64,000 bases of DNA from Bacteroidia bacterium (GCA_023151315.1 JAKLJE010000004.1:85239-149238), one strand, 5' to 3'. Positions 51,467-61,186 are shown, counted from the first letter of the stretch. Translations and numbers: made by a program. Notes: a model not told the origin generated them from the sequence alone.

Positions 51467-53119
51467 ATGAAGAAAATTGTATTTATTCTGCCTCTGGCAT
51501 TCCTCATTCTGGCGTTTGCAAACAAAGGCAAGACGCCTGCTCCTGAAGCACCACCAGCCAAGCCGAAACTGGTTGTGGGAATTGTGATTGATCAGATGCG
51601 TTACGATTATGTTTATCGTTTCTGGGATAAACTCGGTAACGACGGTTTCAAGCGCTTGCTCAATCAGGGATTCCAATGCCGCAATACAAATTACAACTAC
51701 ATGCCCACTTTCACAGGTCCCGGGCACGCTTCCATTTACACGGGTACAACACCGGCAGTACATGGAATTGTGGCGAACGACTGGCCTGAGCGCGAAAGCA
51801 ACAGAGAAGTTTACTGTGTTGAAGATTTGAAGGTTAAAGGTATTGGCACTGATGGAGAAGAAGGCAAACGTTCTCCGGATCGTTTATTGTCTACAACAAT
51901 CGGATCGCAGTTGCATTTGGCAACCAATCATGGCAGCAAAGTATTCGGAATTGCATTGAAAGACCGTGCTGCAATTCTTCCTGCAGGTCATACAGCCAAC
52001 GCAGCGTATTGGTACGATGGTATCAGCGGAAATTTCATTTCAAGCAGTTGGTATCTGAAAGAACTCCCGAAATGGGTGATGGAGTTTAACGACAAAAAGC
52101 TCGCCGCAAAATATTTATCGCAGCAATGGAATACTGTTTTGCCCGTTGAACAATACACAGAAAGTCTGCCGGACAATAATCCATACGAAGGAATCTGGAA
52201 AGGGGAAGCTCAGCCGGTATTCCCTCATGATCTTCCGAAACTCATGGATGCAAACGGAAAGTTGGGAATGATTCGCGCAACTCCGTTCGGTAATACATTG
52301 ACGCGTGATTTCGCGCAGGCATTGATTCAGAATGAAAATCTGGGCAAAGGCAACTTCACTGATTTTCTCGCAGTGAGTTTTTCTTCTCCGGATTACATCG
52401 GGCACATGTTCGGACCGCAGAGTGTGGAAGTTGAAGACTGTTACATCCGTCTGGATAAAGAGCTGGCGGAGTTATTACGTTTCCTCGATAACTGGATTGG
52501 TAAGAACAATGCTTTGGTGTTTCTGACTGCCGATCACGGTGCAGTGGAGAATCCGCAGTTTCTGAAAGATGCCGGAATTCCTGCAGGATTTTTCGATGAA
52601 GAAAAAGCAATGGATTCGCTTAAGCGCAATCTGAAACGCATTTACGGAGATACGCTGGTATGGATGTACTCCAACGATCAGATTTATCTTCATCAGAAAA
52701 CCATTCAGACCAAAGGATTGAATAAGGCTGATGTTGAGCGTTACGTTGCGAATTTCATAACGCGCTTCAACGGCGTTGCTTCTGCACTTACGTCTCATGA
52801 TCTCGCGTACACCGAGTTTAAGGAAACTCCGAAGCATCAGGTGCAGAAAGGATATTACTTCAAACGTTCCGGTGATGTAGCTGTGATTCTTAATCCTGGT
52901 TGGATTTCCGGGTATCATCGCAGTACAGGAACAACTCACGGAGCGCCTTGGTCGTATGATACACATGTTCCGCTTTACTGGTGGGGATGGAAAGTGAAAA
53001 ACGGAGAAACCGAGAACAACGTAAACATTACTGATATTGCGCCTACTGTTTGTCAATTCCTGAGTATTCAGTTCACAGACGGATGTACAGGTAAACCGAT
53101 TGAAGGAATTATCAAATAG
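51467..53119 (+). CDS. PafA-like alkaline phosphatase
   Basis: A 550-residue exported enzyme of the alkaline phosphatase superfamily. The hydrophobic signal (MKKIVFILPLAFLILAFA) is followed by VVGIVIDQMRYDYVYRFWD with metal-binding Asp42. The catalytic Thr is Thr83 in PTFTGPGHASIYTGT, followed by Asn104; the spacing matches PafA (Asp38, Thr79, Asn100). The LKDRAAILPAGH segment supplies the Lys-x-Arg pair that favours phosphate monoesters. The late metal ligands are in LTADHGAVENP and STGTTHGAPWSYDTH. Phosphate scavenging in the periplasm is inferred. Confidence 0.9.
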   Translation: MKKIVFILPLAFLILAFANKGKTPAPEAPPAKPKLVVGIVIDQMRYDYVYRFWDKLGNDGFKRLLNQGFQCRNTNYNYMPTFTGPGHASIYTGTTPAVHGIVANDWPERESNREVYCVEDLKVKGIGTDGEEGKRSPDRLLSTTIGSQLHLATNHGSKVFGIALKDRAAILPAGHTANAAYWYDGISGNFISSSWYLKELPKWVMEFNDKKLAAKYLSQQWNTVLPVEQYTESLPDNNPYEGIWKGEAQPVFPHDLPKLMDANGKLGMIRATPFGNTLTRDFAQALIQNENLGKGNFTDFLAVSFSSPDYIGHMFGPQSVEVEDCYIRLDKELAELLRFLDNWIGKNNALVFLTADHGAVENPQFLKDAGIPAGFFDEEKAMDSLKRNLKRIYGDTLVWMYSNDQIYLHQKTIQTKGLNKADVERYVANFITRFNGVASALTSHDLAYTEFKETPKHQVQKGYYFKRSGDVAVILNPGWISGYHRSTGTTHGAPWSYDTHVPLYWWGWKVKNGETENNVNITDIAPTVCQFLSIQFTDGCTGKPIEGIIK

Positions 53120-53147
53120 TTTTTACTTACAGCGCTGCGACTTCCTC

Positions 53148-53531
53148 ATGAAACAGGTTCATCCGGAAATACACCGACTTACTACGCTGCAGAAGCAGAT
53201 TCTTCGTTGGATCAGATTGGAAGGTGGCGGTTGCCTGCCTGTGCCCAGATTGTTTAATTCTCTCTACAATACACAGTCGCAAGCTTATCCGGACGCGACA
53301 AGTCTTTGCCAGAGAATGGCTGAAGCTGTGGAGCAATTGTGCCGTTCCGGTCATGCCGAAGTACGTTATGCAGGAAGTGATAAAGTGAAATTTCCTTCTC
53401 TGTACGACCTCGGAGGAATTGATCGCAATCTGGAATTTACCGAAGAAGGTTTCTGGATTTGGAAAACGACGGATGTTCCCGAAGTTGCGTTGACTGATTT
53501 CGGAAGTCATTACGCCGCAATGTATTCGTGA
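53148..53531 (+). CDS. Small protein of unknown function
   Basis: A 127-residue protein without signal peptide. The ATG at 53148 is preferred over an in-frame TTG inside the phosphatase gene. The first part (about residues 1-75: IHRLTTLQKQILRWIRLEGGG, ATSLCQRMAEAVEQLCRSGHAEVRYAG) has the helix-turn-helix-like pattern of a winged-helix domain, followed by a beta-rich tail (FTEEGFWIWKTTDVPEVAL). A DNA-binding role is only a guess. It follows the phosphatase gene by 28 nt. Confidence 0.6.
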   Translation: MKQVHPEIHRLTTLQKQILRWIRLEGGGCLPVPRLFNSLYNTQSQAYPDATSLCQRMAEAVEQLCRSGHAEVRYAGSDKVKFPSLYDLGGIDRNLEFTEEGFWIWKTTDVPEVALTDFGSHYAAMYS

Positions 53532-53542
53532 ACCGATGTTAT

Positions 53543-53577
53543 TTTCACGTGTACCGGTTTTGCATGTGCCCGTGAAA
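53543..53577 (+). other. Imperfect inverted repeat upstream of the AAA+ gene
   Basis: TTTCACG (53543-53549) pairs with CGTGAAA (53571-53577); a few inner pairs are possible. There is no T tract, so it is more likely a regulatory hairpin or operator than a terminator. Confidence 0.3.
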
Positions 53578-53615
53578 TTAGTACCTTCAAATCCCTGTGA
53601 TTTAATCCCATTACC

Positions 53616-56264
53616 GTGAAAAAATATAAACTGCGTGATCTGCGTACCTTCTCCTCTGATGAGTGGATGGTGAATTCAACCAAGAAGTACAGAAAAGTAT
53701 TTGACAAGGCGGAATTGACATACGTACGCTGCGAATTTTCATTCTTCAATAAGCTGTTCGACGAACAGGATTGGAGCTGCACTGTAATTCTGAAGTGCTT
53801 TGAAATTAATGGTGAAGAGCGTAAAGAGATTTGTTCTCTCGATACCAAACGCGATATCAAGATGGATGAGAATATCGTTTATCTGCGCGATGGTTGGGGT
53901 AACCCGAAAGAAGGAGCTTATTGGAAGAAAGGCGAATATGTGTGGGAAGCTTGGATCGATCAGGACAAAGTGGGAGAGACCAAGTTTATCATCAATGATA
54001 TCGGAAAAGTAACGCGAGATACTAATCCGTATTTCAAGGTGAATCATTTAAAGTTACATGTGGGTGATGGCAAAGCATGGGAAAATGAGAATCGTGTTTA
54101 TCTCAAAACAATTCGTCGTGATACGACACAATATGTTTGGGCAGAACTTGAAATACAGAATCTCTCAAATCTGGAATGGGATTACGAATTGACTTTCAAT
54201 TTTCTCGACGACGCACATCAGCACAAGGGGCAGGTTTTCAGAGAAGGAAAAGTCGGTGCAGGTAAAAAGGATTACAAATACACGTTTGATGTGGGCTGGG
54301 GAAATGATGTGGCAGGTTCATGGAAAGATGATTTGTATTATGTGGAAATACTTTTCATGGACACTCTTGTTGCGCTGGTGAAGTTTGATGTGGGTACGCA
54401 GGAGTCTGAAGGAATTCCGGAATTGCTTACAGGTAACGAGATTCTTGTTCCGGCGAAATCGAAAGATGGCGGAGAGAACAAAGAAGAGGAGAAGAAGGAA
54501 GAAGTGAAAGAAGAATCACTGGATGAACTTCTCGCAAAACTGGATGCGCTGATCGGTCTTACCGGAATCAAGAAAAGTGTTCGGGATCATATCAGCTATC
54601 TGAACTTCCTGAAGCTTCGTAAAGACAAAGGTTTTGAAGAGAGCGGAAAGATTAACATCCACAGTATTTTCACCGGAAATCCCGGAACCGGAAAAACAAC
54701 GGTTGTCAATATGCTTGGAAAGATTTACAAGCAGATGGGAATTCTCTCGAAAGGACATGTTGTTGAAGCGGATCGTGCGGATTTGGTAGCTGAATACATC
54801 GGACAAACCGCTCCGAAAACCAAGAAGGTAATTGAATCGGCGCGAGGCGGAATTCTGTTTATTGACGAAGCGTATGCTTTGGCGCGCAAAGGAGATGATG
54901 CTAAGGATTTCGGAAAAGAAGTTATTGAAATTCTCCTCAAAGAAATGTCAGACGGTCCGGGAGATATTGCCATTATGGGGGCAGGTTATCCTGATGAGAT
55001 GCACAACTTCCTAGATTCAAATCCGGGAATGAAATCACGATTCAGTCACTATTATGTTTTTGAAGATTACCTGCCGGATGAGCTGCTTGCTATTGCATTA
55101 AGCGGTGCAGAGAAAAAAGGTGTGAAGCTGGACGCTGATGCGCAGAGATTTCTTGAAGAACAGTTTATCGAAGTGTACAGAACACGCGATAAGTCATTTG
55201 GAAATGCGCGTATGGCATTAGGCATCATTGAAACTGCGAAGATGAATATGGCTTTGCGTTTGATGAAGAGCGGAGATCTGGATAAACTGGATAATGATGC
55301 ATTGAGTACAATAACGCGATCTGATATTGAACTGGCATTCGGTGGAACCAAGCGTCGTACGCCTGATCTCGGAATCAATGAGAAATTACTGCGTGAAGGA
55401 TTGGATGAGTTGAACGCGCTTGTTGGTATGAATAATATCAAAGCTGAAGTGAATGAGTTGGTGAAATTGGTGCGCTTCTATCGTGAAACCGGTAAGGATG
55501 TACTGAATCGTTTTTCATTGCACGCCGTGTTTTCAGGAAATCCCGGAACAGGTAAAACCACTGTAGCGAGAATCATCGCGAAGATCTACAAAGGTCTTGG
55601 TCTGATTGAGAAAGGTCATTTGGTGGAAACCGACAGAGAAGGTTTGATCGCGGGTTATGTTGGTCAGACTGCTTTGAAAACAGGAGAGAAAATTCAGGAA
55701 GCAATTGGCGGTGTTTTATTTATTGATGAAGCATACGCTTTGTCTGACGGTAGTGGTAAAACTGCAGGCGGAGGAAATTTCGGAGACGAAGCGATTCAGG
55801 TAATTCTGAAACGTATGGAAGATATGCGAGGACAATTTGCCGTGATCGTTGCAGGTTATCCTGACAATATGCATAAGTTTCTTGAAGCGAATCCGGGATT
55901 GAAATCGCGATTTGACCGACACTACGAGTTTTACGATTATACGTCTGAAGAGTTGTACACGATCTGCAGAACACTTCTCGATAAAGAAAAACTCAAACCT
56001 ACTGATGAAGCAGATGCACATCTGCGCAACTACCTGAATCAGCTTTATACGAATCGTGACAAGTTTTTCGGAAACGCACGTTCTGTACGTCAAGTGGTTG
56101 GAGAAGCTGTGAAGAATCAACACTTGCGTATGGCGTCTTATGATGCTTCGCAACGTACACAGGAAGCACTTACGACTTTGACCATGGAAGATGTTGCAGA
56201 GTTTGAAGTGAAGGAAGAGAAATCACGCGGTACGCTTGGATTCCGTTACGGATCGAACGCCTGA
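53616..56264 (+). CDS. Tandem AAA+ ATPase (CbxX/CfxQ-type) with duplicated N-terminal domain
   Basis: The 882-residue protein starts from GTG. Residues 1-125 and 140-265 are two related beta-rich modules (DGWGNPKEGAYWKKGEYVWEA against VGWGNDVAGSWKDDLYYVEI, with nearby KF[ID][IV] endings). A charged linker (EEEKKEEVKEES) leads to two CbxX-type AAA+ domains. P-loops GNPGTGKTT lie at about 352 and 641; Walker B motifs GGILFIDEAYAL and GGVLFIDEAYAL at about 410 and 700; the Asp/Glu and Arg finger-type KSRFSHYYVF and KSRFDRHYEF regions are conserved. CbbX-type ATPases activate Rubisco, but no Rubisco gene is present; a remodelling role on an unknown target is inferred. Confidence 0.85.
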   Translation: MKKYKLRDLRTFSSDEWMVNSTKKYRKVFDKAELTYVRCEFSFFNKLFDEQDWSCTVILKCFEINGEERKEICSLDTKRDIKMDENIVYLRDGWGNPKEGAYWKKGEYVWEAWIDQDKVGETKFIINDIGKVTRDTNPYFKVNHLKLHVGDGKAWENENRVYLKTIRRDTTQYVWAELEIQNLSNLEWDYELTFNFLDDAHQHKGQVFREGKVGAGKKDYKYTFDVGWGNDVAGSWKDDLYYVEILFMDTLVALVKFDVGTQESEGIPELLTGNEILVPAKSKDGGENKEEEKKEEVKEESLDELLAKLDALIGLTGIKKSVRDHISYLNFLKLRKDKGFEESGKINIHSIFTGNPGTGKTTVVNMLGKIYKQMGILSKGHVVEADRADLVAEYIGQTAPKTKKVIESARGGILFIDEAYALARKGDDAKDFGKEVIEILLKEMSDGPGDIAIMGAGYPDEMHNFLDSNPGMKSRFSHYYVFEDYLPDELLAIALSGAEKKGVKLDADAQRFLEEQFIEVYRTRDKSFGNARMALGIIETAKMNMALRLMKSGDLDKLDNDALSTITRSDIELAFGGTKRRTPDLGINEKLLREGLDELNALVGMNNIKAEVNELVKLVRFYRETGKDVLNRFSLHAVFSGNPGTGKTTVARIIAKIYKGLGLIEKGHLVETDREGLIAGYVGQTALKTGEKIQEAIGGVLFIDEAYALSDGSGKTAGGGNFGDEAIQVILKRMEDMRGQFAVIVAGYPDNMHKFLEANPGLKSRFDRHYEFYDYTSEELYTICRTLLDKEKLKPTDEADAHLRNYLNQLYTNRDKFFGNARSVRQVVGEAVKNQHLRMASYDASQRTQEALTTLTMEDVAEFEVKEEKSRGTLGFRYGSNA

Positions 56265-56999
56265 TTACTGGAAACGATAGCCGACTTGTAATGTCAGGCA
56301 GGAATTCTTGATGAGCAACTCGTTGGTATTGTAGTTGCCTTTGTAGATGTAACGCGAAAGGTTGTATCGGTACATGAGTTCGAACGAAAGGAATTTGTTC
56401 TCCCAGCCCATGCGTTTGTCAAGTCCGATTCCTGCCATGATCACATTGCCCATTTGTTCATTGATGAACCAATTCTCGAATGTAAGTTCGGAAGAACCAC
56501 CCCAAACATCTTTCCCAGTGGCATCCTGTGTTACAATTGCGGTTGATCCAAGGAAAACTTTCGGCGCATAGCCGATCAAACAGTAAAACGCTGACGGAGC
56601 ATTGGACTCCTGAGGATTTGTTCCGAATCGCGCAATGACCGGAATGTACATTTCATACGTGCGCAAACGATGCGTGTAGCCGAACGAACGATCATACAAT
56701 AGCGAATAACCGTCTGCGAAGTAATAGGTGTTGAACTTGCATTTCTGACTCAGGATTTCCAATCCGAATTGCACATGAACATTCTGTTTTATGAAGGCAT
56801 GAAAACGAAACATCCCGCCAAGCCCAAGTAATGAAGAAGCTTTTTCGCTGTGGCGTTCATCAACATTGGTGAATGAGTAACCTAAAGATCCTGCATAGCT
56901 GAACCCGTATCGGCGGTTTTCATACTTCTCAGGAGGAGGAATTGCTCCGACACGAAAAGTGCAGATAATCAGCAACAGAAACAGAATGCGTTTTTTCAT
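56265..56999 (-). CDS. Outer-membrane barrel-like protein, operon with the amidohydrolase
   Basis: A 244-residue exported protein with a signal peptide (MKKRILFLLLIICTFRVGA). The rest alternates amphipathic strands (NVHVQFGLEILSQKCKF, LRTYEMYIPVIARFG, MAGIGLDKRMGWENKFLSF, LTLQVGYRFQ) and ends in Phe-Gln, similar to small outer-membrane proteins. Function unknown. It overlaps the amidohydrolase gene by 4 nt (ATGA) and is the last gene of the operon. It converges with the AAA+ gene with no base between the two stop codons. Confidence 0.7.
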   Translation of the reverse strand: MKKRILFLLLIICTFRVGAIPPPEKYENRRYGFSYAGSLGYSFTNVDERHSEKASSLLGLGGMFRFHAFIKQNVHVQFGLEILSQKCKFNTYYFADGYSLLYDRSFGYTHRLRTYEMYIPVIARFGTNPQESNAPSAFYCLIGYAPKVFLGSTAIVTQDATGKDVWGGSSELTFENWFINEQMGNVIMAGIGLDKRMGWENKFLSFELMYRYNLSRYIYKGNYNTNELLIKNSCLTLQVGYRFQ

Positions 57000-58687
57000 T
57001 TCAGTTCGTAAACTTTGCGGCCGGCTGACCAGGTTTGCAATACTTTGATGGAAGGAATTTCATCTTCAGAACATTTCATCGGATCCTTATCCAATACAAT
57101 GAAATCTGCGTACTTGCCCGGAGCAAGGCTTCCTTTTTCTTCTTCTTCAAATGCAGCATAAGCGGCCCAAGCGGTCATTCCCCAAATGGTTTCTTTGCGC
57201 GAAAGCGATTCCTGTTTCATAAAACCACCTTGCGGAAATCCTTTGAGATCTTTTCTCGCTACTGCAGCATACAGCGTATTCATCGGATTAATGTCCTCTA
57301 CCGGGAAATCCGTACCCAAGGCTATTTGCTTGCATTCATTCAAAAGCGAACGGAATGCATATGCTCCGGCCATTCGCGCTGCGCCCAAACGTTTTTCTGC
57401 CCAATACATATCCGATGTGGCATGTGTAGGTTGTACGGAAGGAATAACTGCATAACGTGCAAACCACTGACGATCTTCCGGGTGAACGATCTGCGCATGT
57501 TCAATTCTCCAGCGCGCTTCGTTGTTTTCACCTAAGATCTCGCCGTAAAGTTTCAATACCATTCTGTTTGCTGAATCGCCTATGCAATGAGTACACACCT
57601 GAAATCCTTTATCGCGCAAAAGTGTGAACTTATCACGATAGTGTTTTTCGCTGCGGAGCAGAAAGCCGCGGTGACCGGGCATATCACTATATGGTTCCAG
57701 CAGAAATGCACCTCGTGATCCTAACGCGCCGTCGCCATAAAATTTAAACGACCGAACATTGATGTGTGATGTTTTGAACGGACCTTTACTCAGATAGTAA
57801 TCGTAATTCGGAGTACTGTCGCTGAGCATTGCATAAATTCTCAATTGAAGTTGCCCCGATGTTTCGAGTGCTGAGAGTTCATCAATTTCACGTTTCATCA
57901 AACCTGCATCCGTTACAGATGTCAGTCCGACCTTCAGACAATTCTGCTGTGCTTCAAGCAATGCATCGCGCATATCTTCAGTGCTCAATGGAGGCACTAC
58001 ACGATCCACGAGATCAACAGCGTTGTCAATGAGAATTCCTGTTGCAGGACCTGCAACAGTTTTTTCCCTGTTTCTTCTGCCTGCACCCGGAACAGAAATC
58101 ATTTCGCGCAGAATTTCTCCACCCGTGATTTCAGTTGAGTCGGTAATTCCTGCCGCACGCAACGCAGCGCCATTGGCCAGAGCGGCATGTCCGTCAATTC
58201 TTTTCAGAACAACCGGAGTATTCGGAAACAGACTGTCCAGTATTTTCCGGTTCGGATATTGTTTCACCGGCCAGTCGTTCTGATCCCAGCCGCGTCCGAT
58301 AATCCATGTTCTTTTATTGGTTTTCGCGAAAGACTGCACGCGTGCAATTACTTCGTCAAATGATTTTGTTCCGATTAGATTGCACTCGCGCAATCCTTTT
58401 GCATAGCCGTAGAAATGGCAATGCGCATCGATCAGTCCGGGTAAAACAGTTTTGCCTTGAAGATCAATTACACTATCCGACTGAAATGCAATTTCAATAC
58501 TTGCATCAGTGCCTACCGCTATAATTTTATCTTCTTTCACTGCGAAACTTTGCAGCACAGTGAAGGAAGGATCTGCAGTGTAAACAACTGCATTCTTTAC
58601 AATGAAATCAGCATCCTGTTTTTTCCCTCCGCCGCACGAGGTAAAAAACAGAGATAATGCAGTGATGCATATCAGCAGTGTTCTCAT
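56996..58687 (-). CDS. YtcJ-like metal-dependent amidohydrolase lipoprotein
   Basis: A 563-residue lipoprotein (signal peptide ending FTSC, followed by GGGKKQD). The amidohydrolase TIM barrel shows LPGLIDAHCHFYGYAKG (HxH metal ligands), GRGWDQNDWPVK, CTHCIGDSANRMVLKLYG, WRIEHAQIVHPED (His ligand) and ALGTDFPVEDINP (catalytic Asp). Such YtcJ-type enzymes hydrolyse amides such as N-substituted formamides or have undefined substrates. It is coupled by ATGA overlaps to the SDR upstream and the barrel protein downstream. Attachment to the membrane suggests a periplasmic role. Confidence 0.9.
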   Translation of the reverse strand: MRTLLICITALSLFFTSCGGGKKQDADFIVKNAVVYTADPSFTVLQSFAVKEDKIIAVGTDASIEIAFQSDSVIDLQGKTVLPGLIDAHCHFYGYAKGLRECNLIGTKSFDEVIARVQSFAKTNKRTWIIGRGWDQNDWPVKQYPNRKILDSLFPNTPVVLKRIDGHAALANGAALRAAGITDSTEITGGEILREMISVPGAGRRNREKTVAGPATGILIDNAVDLVDRVVPPLSTEDMRDALLEAQQNCLKVGLTSVTDAGLMKREIDELSALETSGQLQLRIYAMLSDSTPNYDYYLSKGPFKTSHINVRSFKFYGDGALGSRGAFLLEPYSDMPGHRGFLLRSEKHYRDKFTLLRDKGFQVCTHCIGDSANRMVLKLYGEILGENNEARWRIEHAQIVHPEDRQWFARYAVIPSVQPTHATSDMYWAEKRLGAARMAGAYAFRSLLNECKQIALGTDFPVEDINPMNTLYAAVARKDLKGFPQGGFMKQESLSRKETIWGMTAWAAYAAFEEEEKGSLAPGKYADFIVLDKDPMKCSEDEIPSIKVLQTWSAGRKVYELK

Positions 58688-59439
58688 GATTTGCGTTGCG
58701 CAGTAGTGGAATTCGCCTGAGCAGAAGGCATGATTACAATATCATTGATATTCACATGCGCAGGCCGCGATGCTACCCACCAGATTGTTTCCGCTATATC
58801 TGTTGCGGTAAGCGGTTGTAATCCGAGATATACTTTCTTTGCACGTTCTTCGTCGCCTTTGAATCGTACAATTGAAAATTCGGTCTCCGCCATTCCGGGA
58901 GCAATTTGAGAGACACGAATGCCGTGTGGAAGAAGATCGATGCGCATTCCTTTGGTCAGTGCATCAACGGCATGCTTTGTTGCACAGTAAACGTTGCCAT
59001 TTGCATACACTTCTTTTCCTGCTATTGAACCGATATTGATAATATGACCTTTACCGTTCCTGATCATCCACGGTGCTACAATACGTGTTGCATAGAGCAA
59101 GCCTTTCACATTGGTGTCGATCATGTCTTCCCAATCTGACAACGCACCTTCCTGAATAGAAGAAAGACCTGATGCAAGTCCTGCATTATTTACAAGCAAA
59201 TCCACCTTGCGCCATTGATCAGGAACAGATTCCAGTGCTTTTTTTACTTCATCCGCTTTGCGGATATCAAAGCAGAGTGTAAGAACATCAATTGAATATT
59301 TTTCACGCAGCTGACGTTCCAATACTTCGAGTCGCGTTTTACGTCGACCGGTAATGATAACATTCCAACCATTAGATGCGAAAAGTTCCGCTGTTGCCTT
59401 GCCGAATCCTGCCGTGGCACCTGTAATTAATGCGATCAT
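58684..59439 (-). CDS. SDR family NAD(P)-dependent oxidoreductase (YdfG-like)
   Basis: A 251-residue short-chain dehydrogenase/reductase. The cofactor motif is ITGATAGFGKATA (TGxxxGxG) and the NADP-favouring Arg-Arg-Lys-Thr-Arg follows strand 2 (GRRKTRLE). NNAGLASG, the catalytic Ser in NIGSIAG and the Tyr-Lys pair in VYCATKHAV are intact. The closest described relatives are YdfG-like 3-hydroxy acid/serine dehydrogenases. The substrate is unknown. It is the second gene of the permease-SDR-amidohydrolase-barrel operon. Confidence 0.93.
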   Translation of the reverse strand: MIALITGATAGFGKATAELFASNGWNVIITGRRKTRLEVLERQLREKYSIDVLTLCFDIRKADEVKKALESVPDQWRKVDLLVNNAGLASGLSSIQEGALSDWEDMIDTNVKGLLYATRIVAPWMIRNGKGHIINIGSIAGKEVYANGNVYCATKHAVDALTKGMRIDLLPHGIRVSQIAPGMAETEFSIVRFKGDEERAKKVYLGLQPLTATDIAETIWWVASRPAHVNINDIVIMPSAQANSTTAQRKS

Positions 59440-59441
59440 AC

Positions 59442-61127
59442 TTATTGAGCAGTATTAAGTTTGCTCTTGCGATATCCATAGAGGAAGTAAACCACTAATC
59501 CGATAACGAGCCAGATCGCGAAGTACTTCCAGTTTGCAATACTGAAACCGGTGAAGAGGTAAATGCACGAAAGCAAACCTAGAACCGGAATCAGCGAGTA
59601 TTTTTTAATGAACGACATTATCGAAAGGAAAACGCAGCTCAGGAAGAATACGAGCATCGGGATGTTCTTTACTGCGTTATCCGCATTTATCGAGAAAGTG
59701 TCAGTGATCAAAGCAGGATTAACCGCGAACACAATGATTGCCGCAATCAATACCATAACAGGAACAATGTACTGAGCATTGATATAAGGCAATCTGAATT
59801 TTCCATCGTTGGTTTTTTCTTTCCTCGGTGGCAAAACCAGAACACCTCCGCATACCAGAGCAAACGCAAACAATGTTCCGATACTTGTGAAGTCCAGAAT
59901 GAAAGTACGATCAGTGAAGAAGATCGGTACACCGACAACTACTCCGGTCATGATTGTAGAGAAGCCCGGTGTTTTGTATTTCGGATGTATCTCTGCGAAT
60001 TTCTTCGGAAGCAATCCGTCACGGCTCATGGTCATCCAGATACGCGGTTGTCCCATCTGGAATACAAGAATCACACTGGTCATTGCAACTACTGCAGAAA
60101 TAGAAACGATATACAGCATCCATTTTACTCCGCGAGCGCCGAATATATCTGCAAGCGGATCAGAAACATTAAGGTTTTTGTAGGATGTCATTCCGGTAAG
60201 GACCAACGCAAGAACAATGAAGATCACAGTACTGATGACCAGGGAAAAAATCATTCCTCTCGGAAGATCGCGTTGCGGATTCTTACATTCTTCAGCCAGT
60301 GTGGAAACTGCGTCAAACCCGATGAAAGCAAAGAATACTGCAGCTATCGCGGCCATTACACCAACGGTTTCTCCGTTTACTTCATTCGGAGCAAATCCGT
60401 TCGGCATGAATGGTGTCCAGTTGTCAATGTCAACATAAAACACACCTACAATAATCACCAATGCGATAATTGCGAGTTTCACAATCACCATGAAGTTGCT
60501 TGCGTTACGAGATTCCTTCACACCAACAAGAACGAGCCAAGTGATGATAACGTTGATCGCGACCGCAGGTAGATCAAAGATGATACGTAATCCACCCAGT
60601 TGAGGTGCATTCATCCACGCGTTGTATTCTTCTCCTGTTGCGTTGCTGAGAAAAGCCTGATGTGACTCTGAATAATTGGAAGTCAACCATGCCGGTAAAT
60701 GAATGTGTACGGCTTCCAGCAGATTGGTGAAATATCCGCTCCAGGAGAAGGCAACATAAATATTCCCAATGGAATATTCCATGAGCAGCGCCCATCCGAT
60801 AATCCAAGCAAATATTTCTCCGAATGAAACATACGCATATGTGTATGCACTTCCTGACATCGGAACACGTGAAGCGAACTCAGCATAACACATAGCAGTG
60901 AATCCGCAAGCTACGGCGCAGATAATGAACAGAAGTATAACTGCAGGTCCACCCGCATAGCAGGCGCTGCCGATACTGGAGAATATTCCGGCGCCGATAA
61001 TTGCAGCGATACCGAAAAACGTCAGGTCGCGTACGGAAAGGACTTTGTGAAGTCCGTGTCCGTGAATATCTTCTTCATCGGAGGTTACAACCGCCGTCGA
61101 TTTTTTTCTGAAAAGTGATTTAAACAT
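59442..61127 (-). CDS. APC-superfamily amino acid permease (CAT/YhdG-like)
   Basis: A 561-residue inner-membrane transporter with about 13 or 14 membrane segments. The first helix carries the APC substrate motif FFGIAAIIGAGIFSSIG (about residues 37-53), followed by CYAEFASRVPMSGSAYTY and the long helix-6 region FFAFIGFDAVSTLAEECKNP, typical of the cationic amino acid transporter (CAT) subfamily. It probably imports an amino acid by proton symport or exchange. A TATTTTTG box at 61169-61176 lies 41 nt upstream of the ATG. First gene of the four-gene operon. Confidence 0.92.
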   Translation of the reverse strand: MFKSLFRKKSTAVVTSDEEDIHGHGLHKVLSVRDLTFFGIAAIIGAGIFSSIGSACYAGGPAVILLFIICAVACGFTAMCYAEFASRVPMSGSAYTYAYVSFGEIFAWIIGWALLMEYSIGNIYVAFSWSGYFTNLLEAVHIHLPAWLTSNYSESHQAFLSNATGEEYNAWMNAPQLGGLRIIFDLPAVAINVIITWLVLVGVKESRNASNFMVIVKLAIIALVIIVGVFYVDIDNWTPFMPNGFAPNEVNGETVGVMAAIAAVFFAFIGFDAVSTLAEECKNPQRDLPRGMIFSLVISTVIFIVLALVLTGMTSYKNLNVSDPLADIFGARGVKWMLYIVSISAVVAMTSVILVFQMGQPRIWMTMSRDGLLPKKFAEIHPKYKTPGFSTIMTGVVVGVPIFFTDRTFILDFTSIGTLFAFALVCGGVLVLPPRKEKTNDGKFRLPYINAQYIVPVMVLIAAIIVFAVNPALITDTFSINADNAVKNIPMLVFFLSCVFLSIMSFIKKYSLIPVLGLLSCIYLFTGFSIANWKYFAIWLVIGLVVYFLYGYRKSKLNTAQ

Positions 61128-61168
61128 CAGTAGTGTTTGATGGTAGGGTGCCTAAACGGGCATTCAGG

Positions 61169-61176
61169 CAAAAATA
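61169..61176 (-). promoter_or_regulatory. -7 box of the permease operon
   Basis: Minus-strand TATTTTTG, a perfect TAnnTTTG element, 41 nt before the permease ATG; a TTG on the same strand at 61200-61202 is 23 nt further upstream (wide spacing). Confidence 0.4.
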
Positions 61177-61186
61177 GCTAAAAACA

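Noticed and set aside
53616..56264. Reading the AAA+ protein as a Rubisco activase (CbbX)
   Set aside because: Two AAA+ domains and a long N-terminal region differ from CbbX, and no Rubisco or carbon-fixation gene is nearby.
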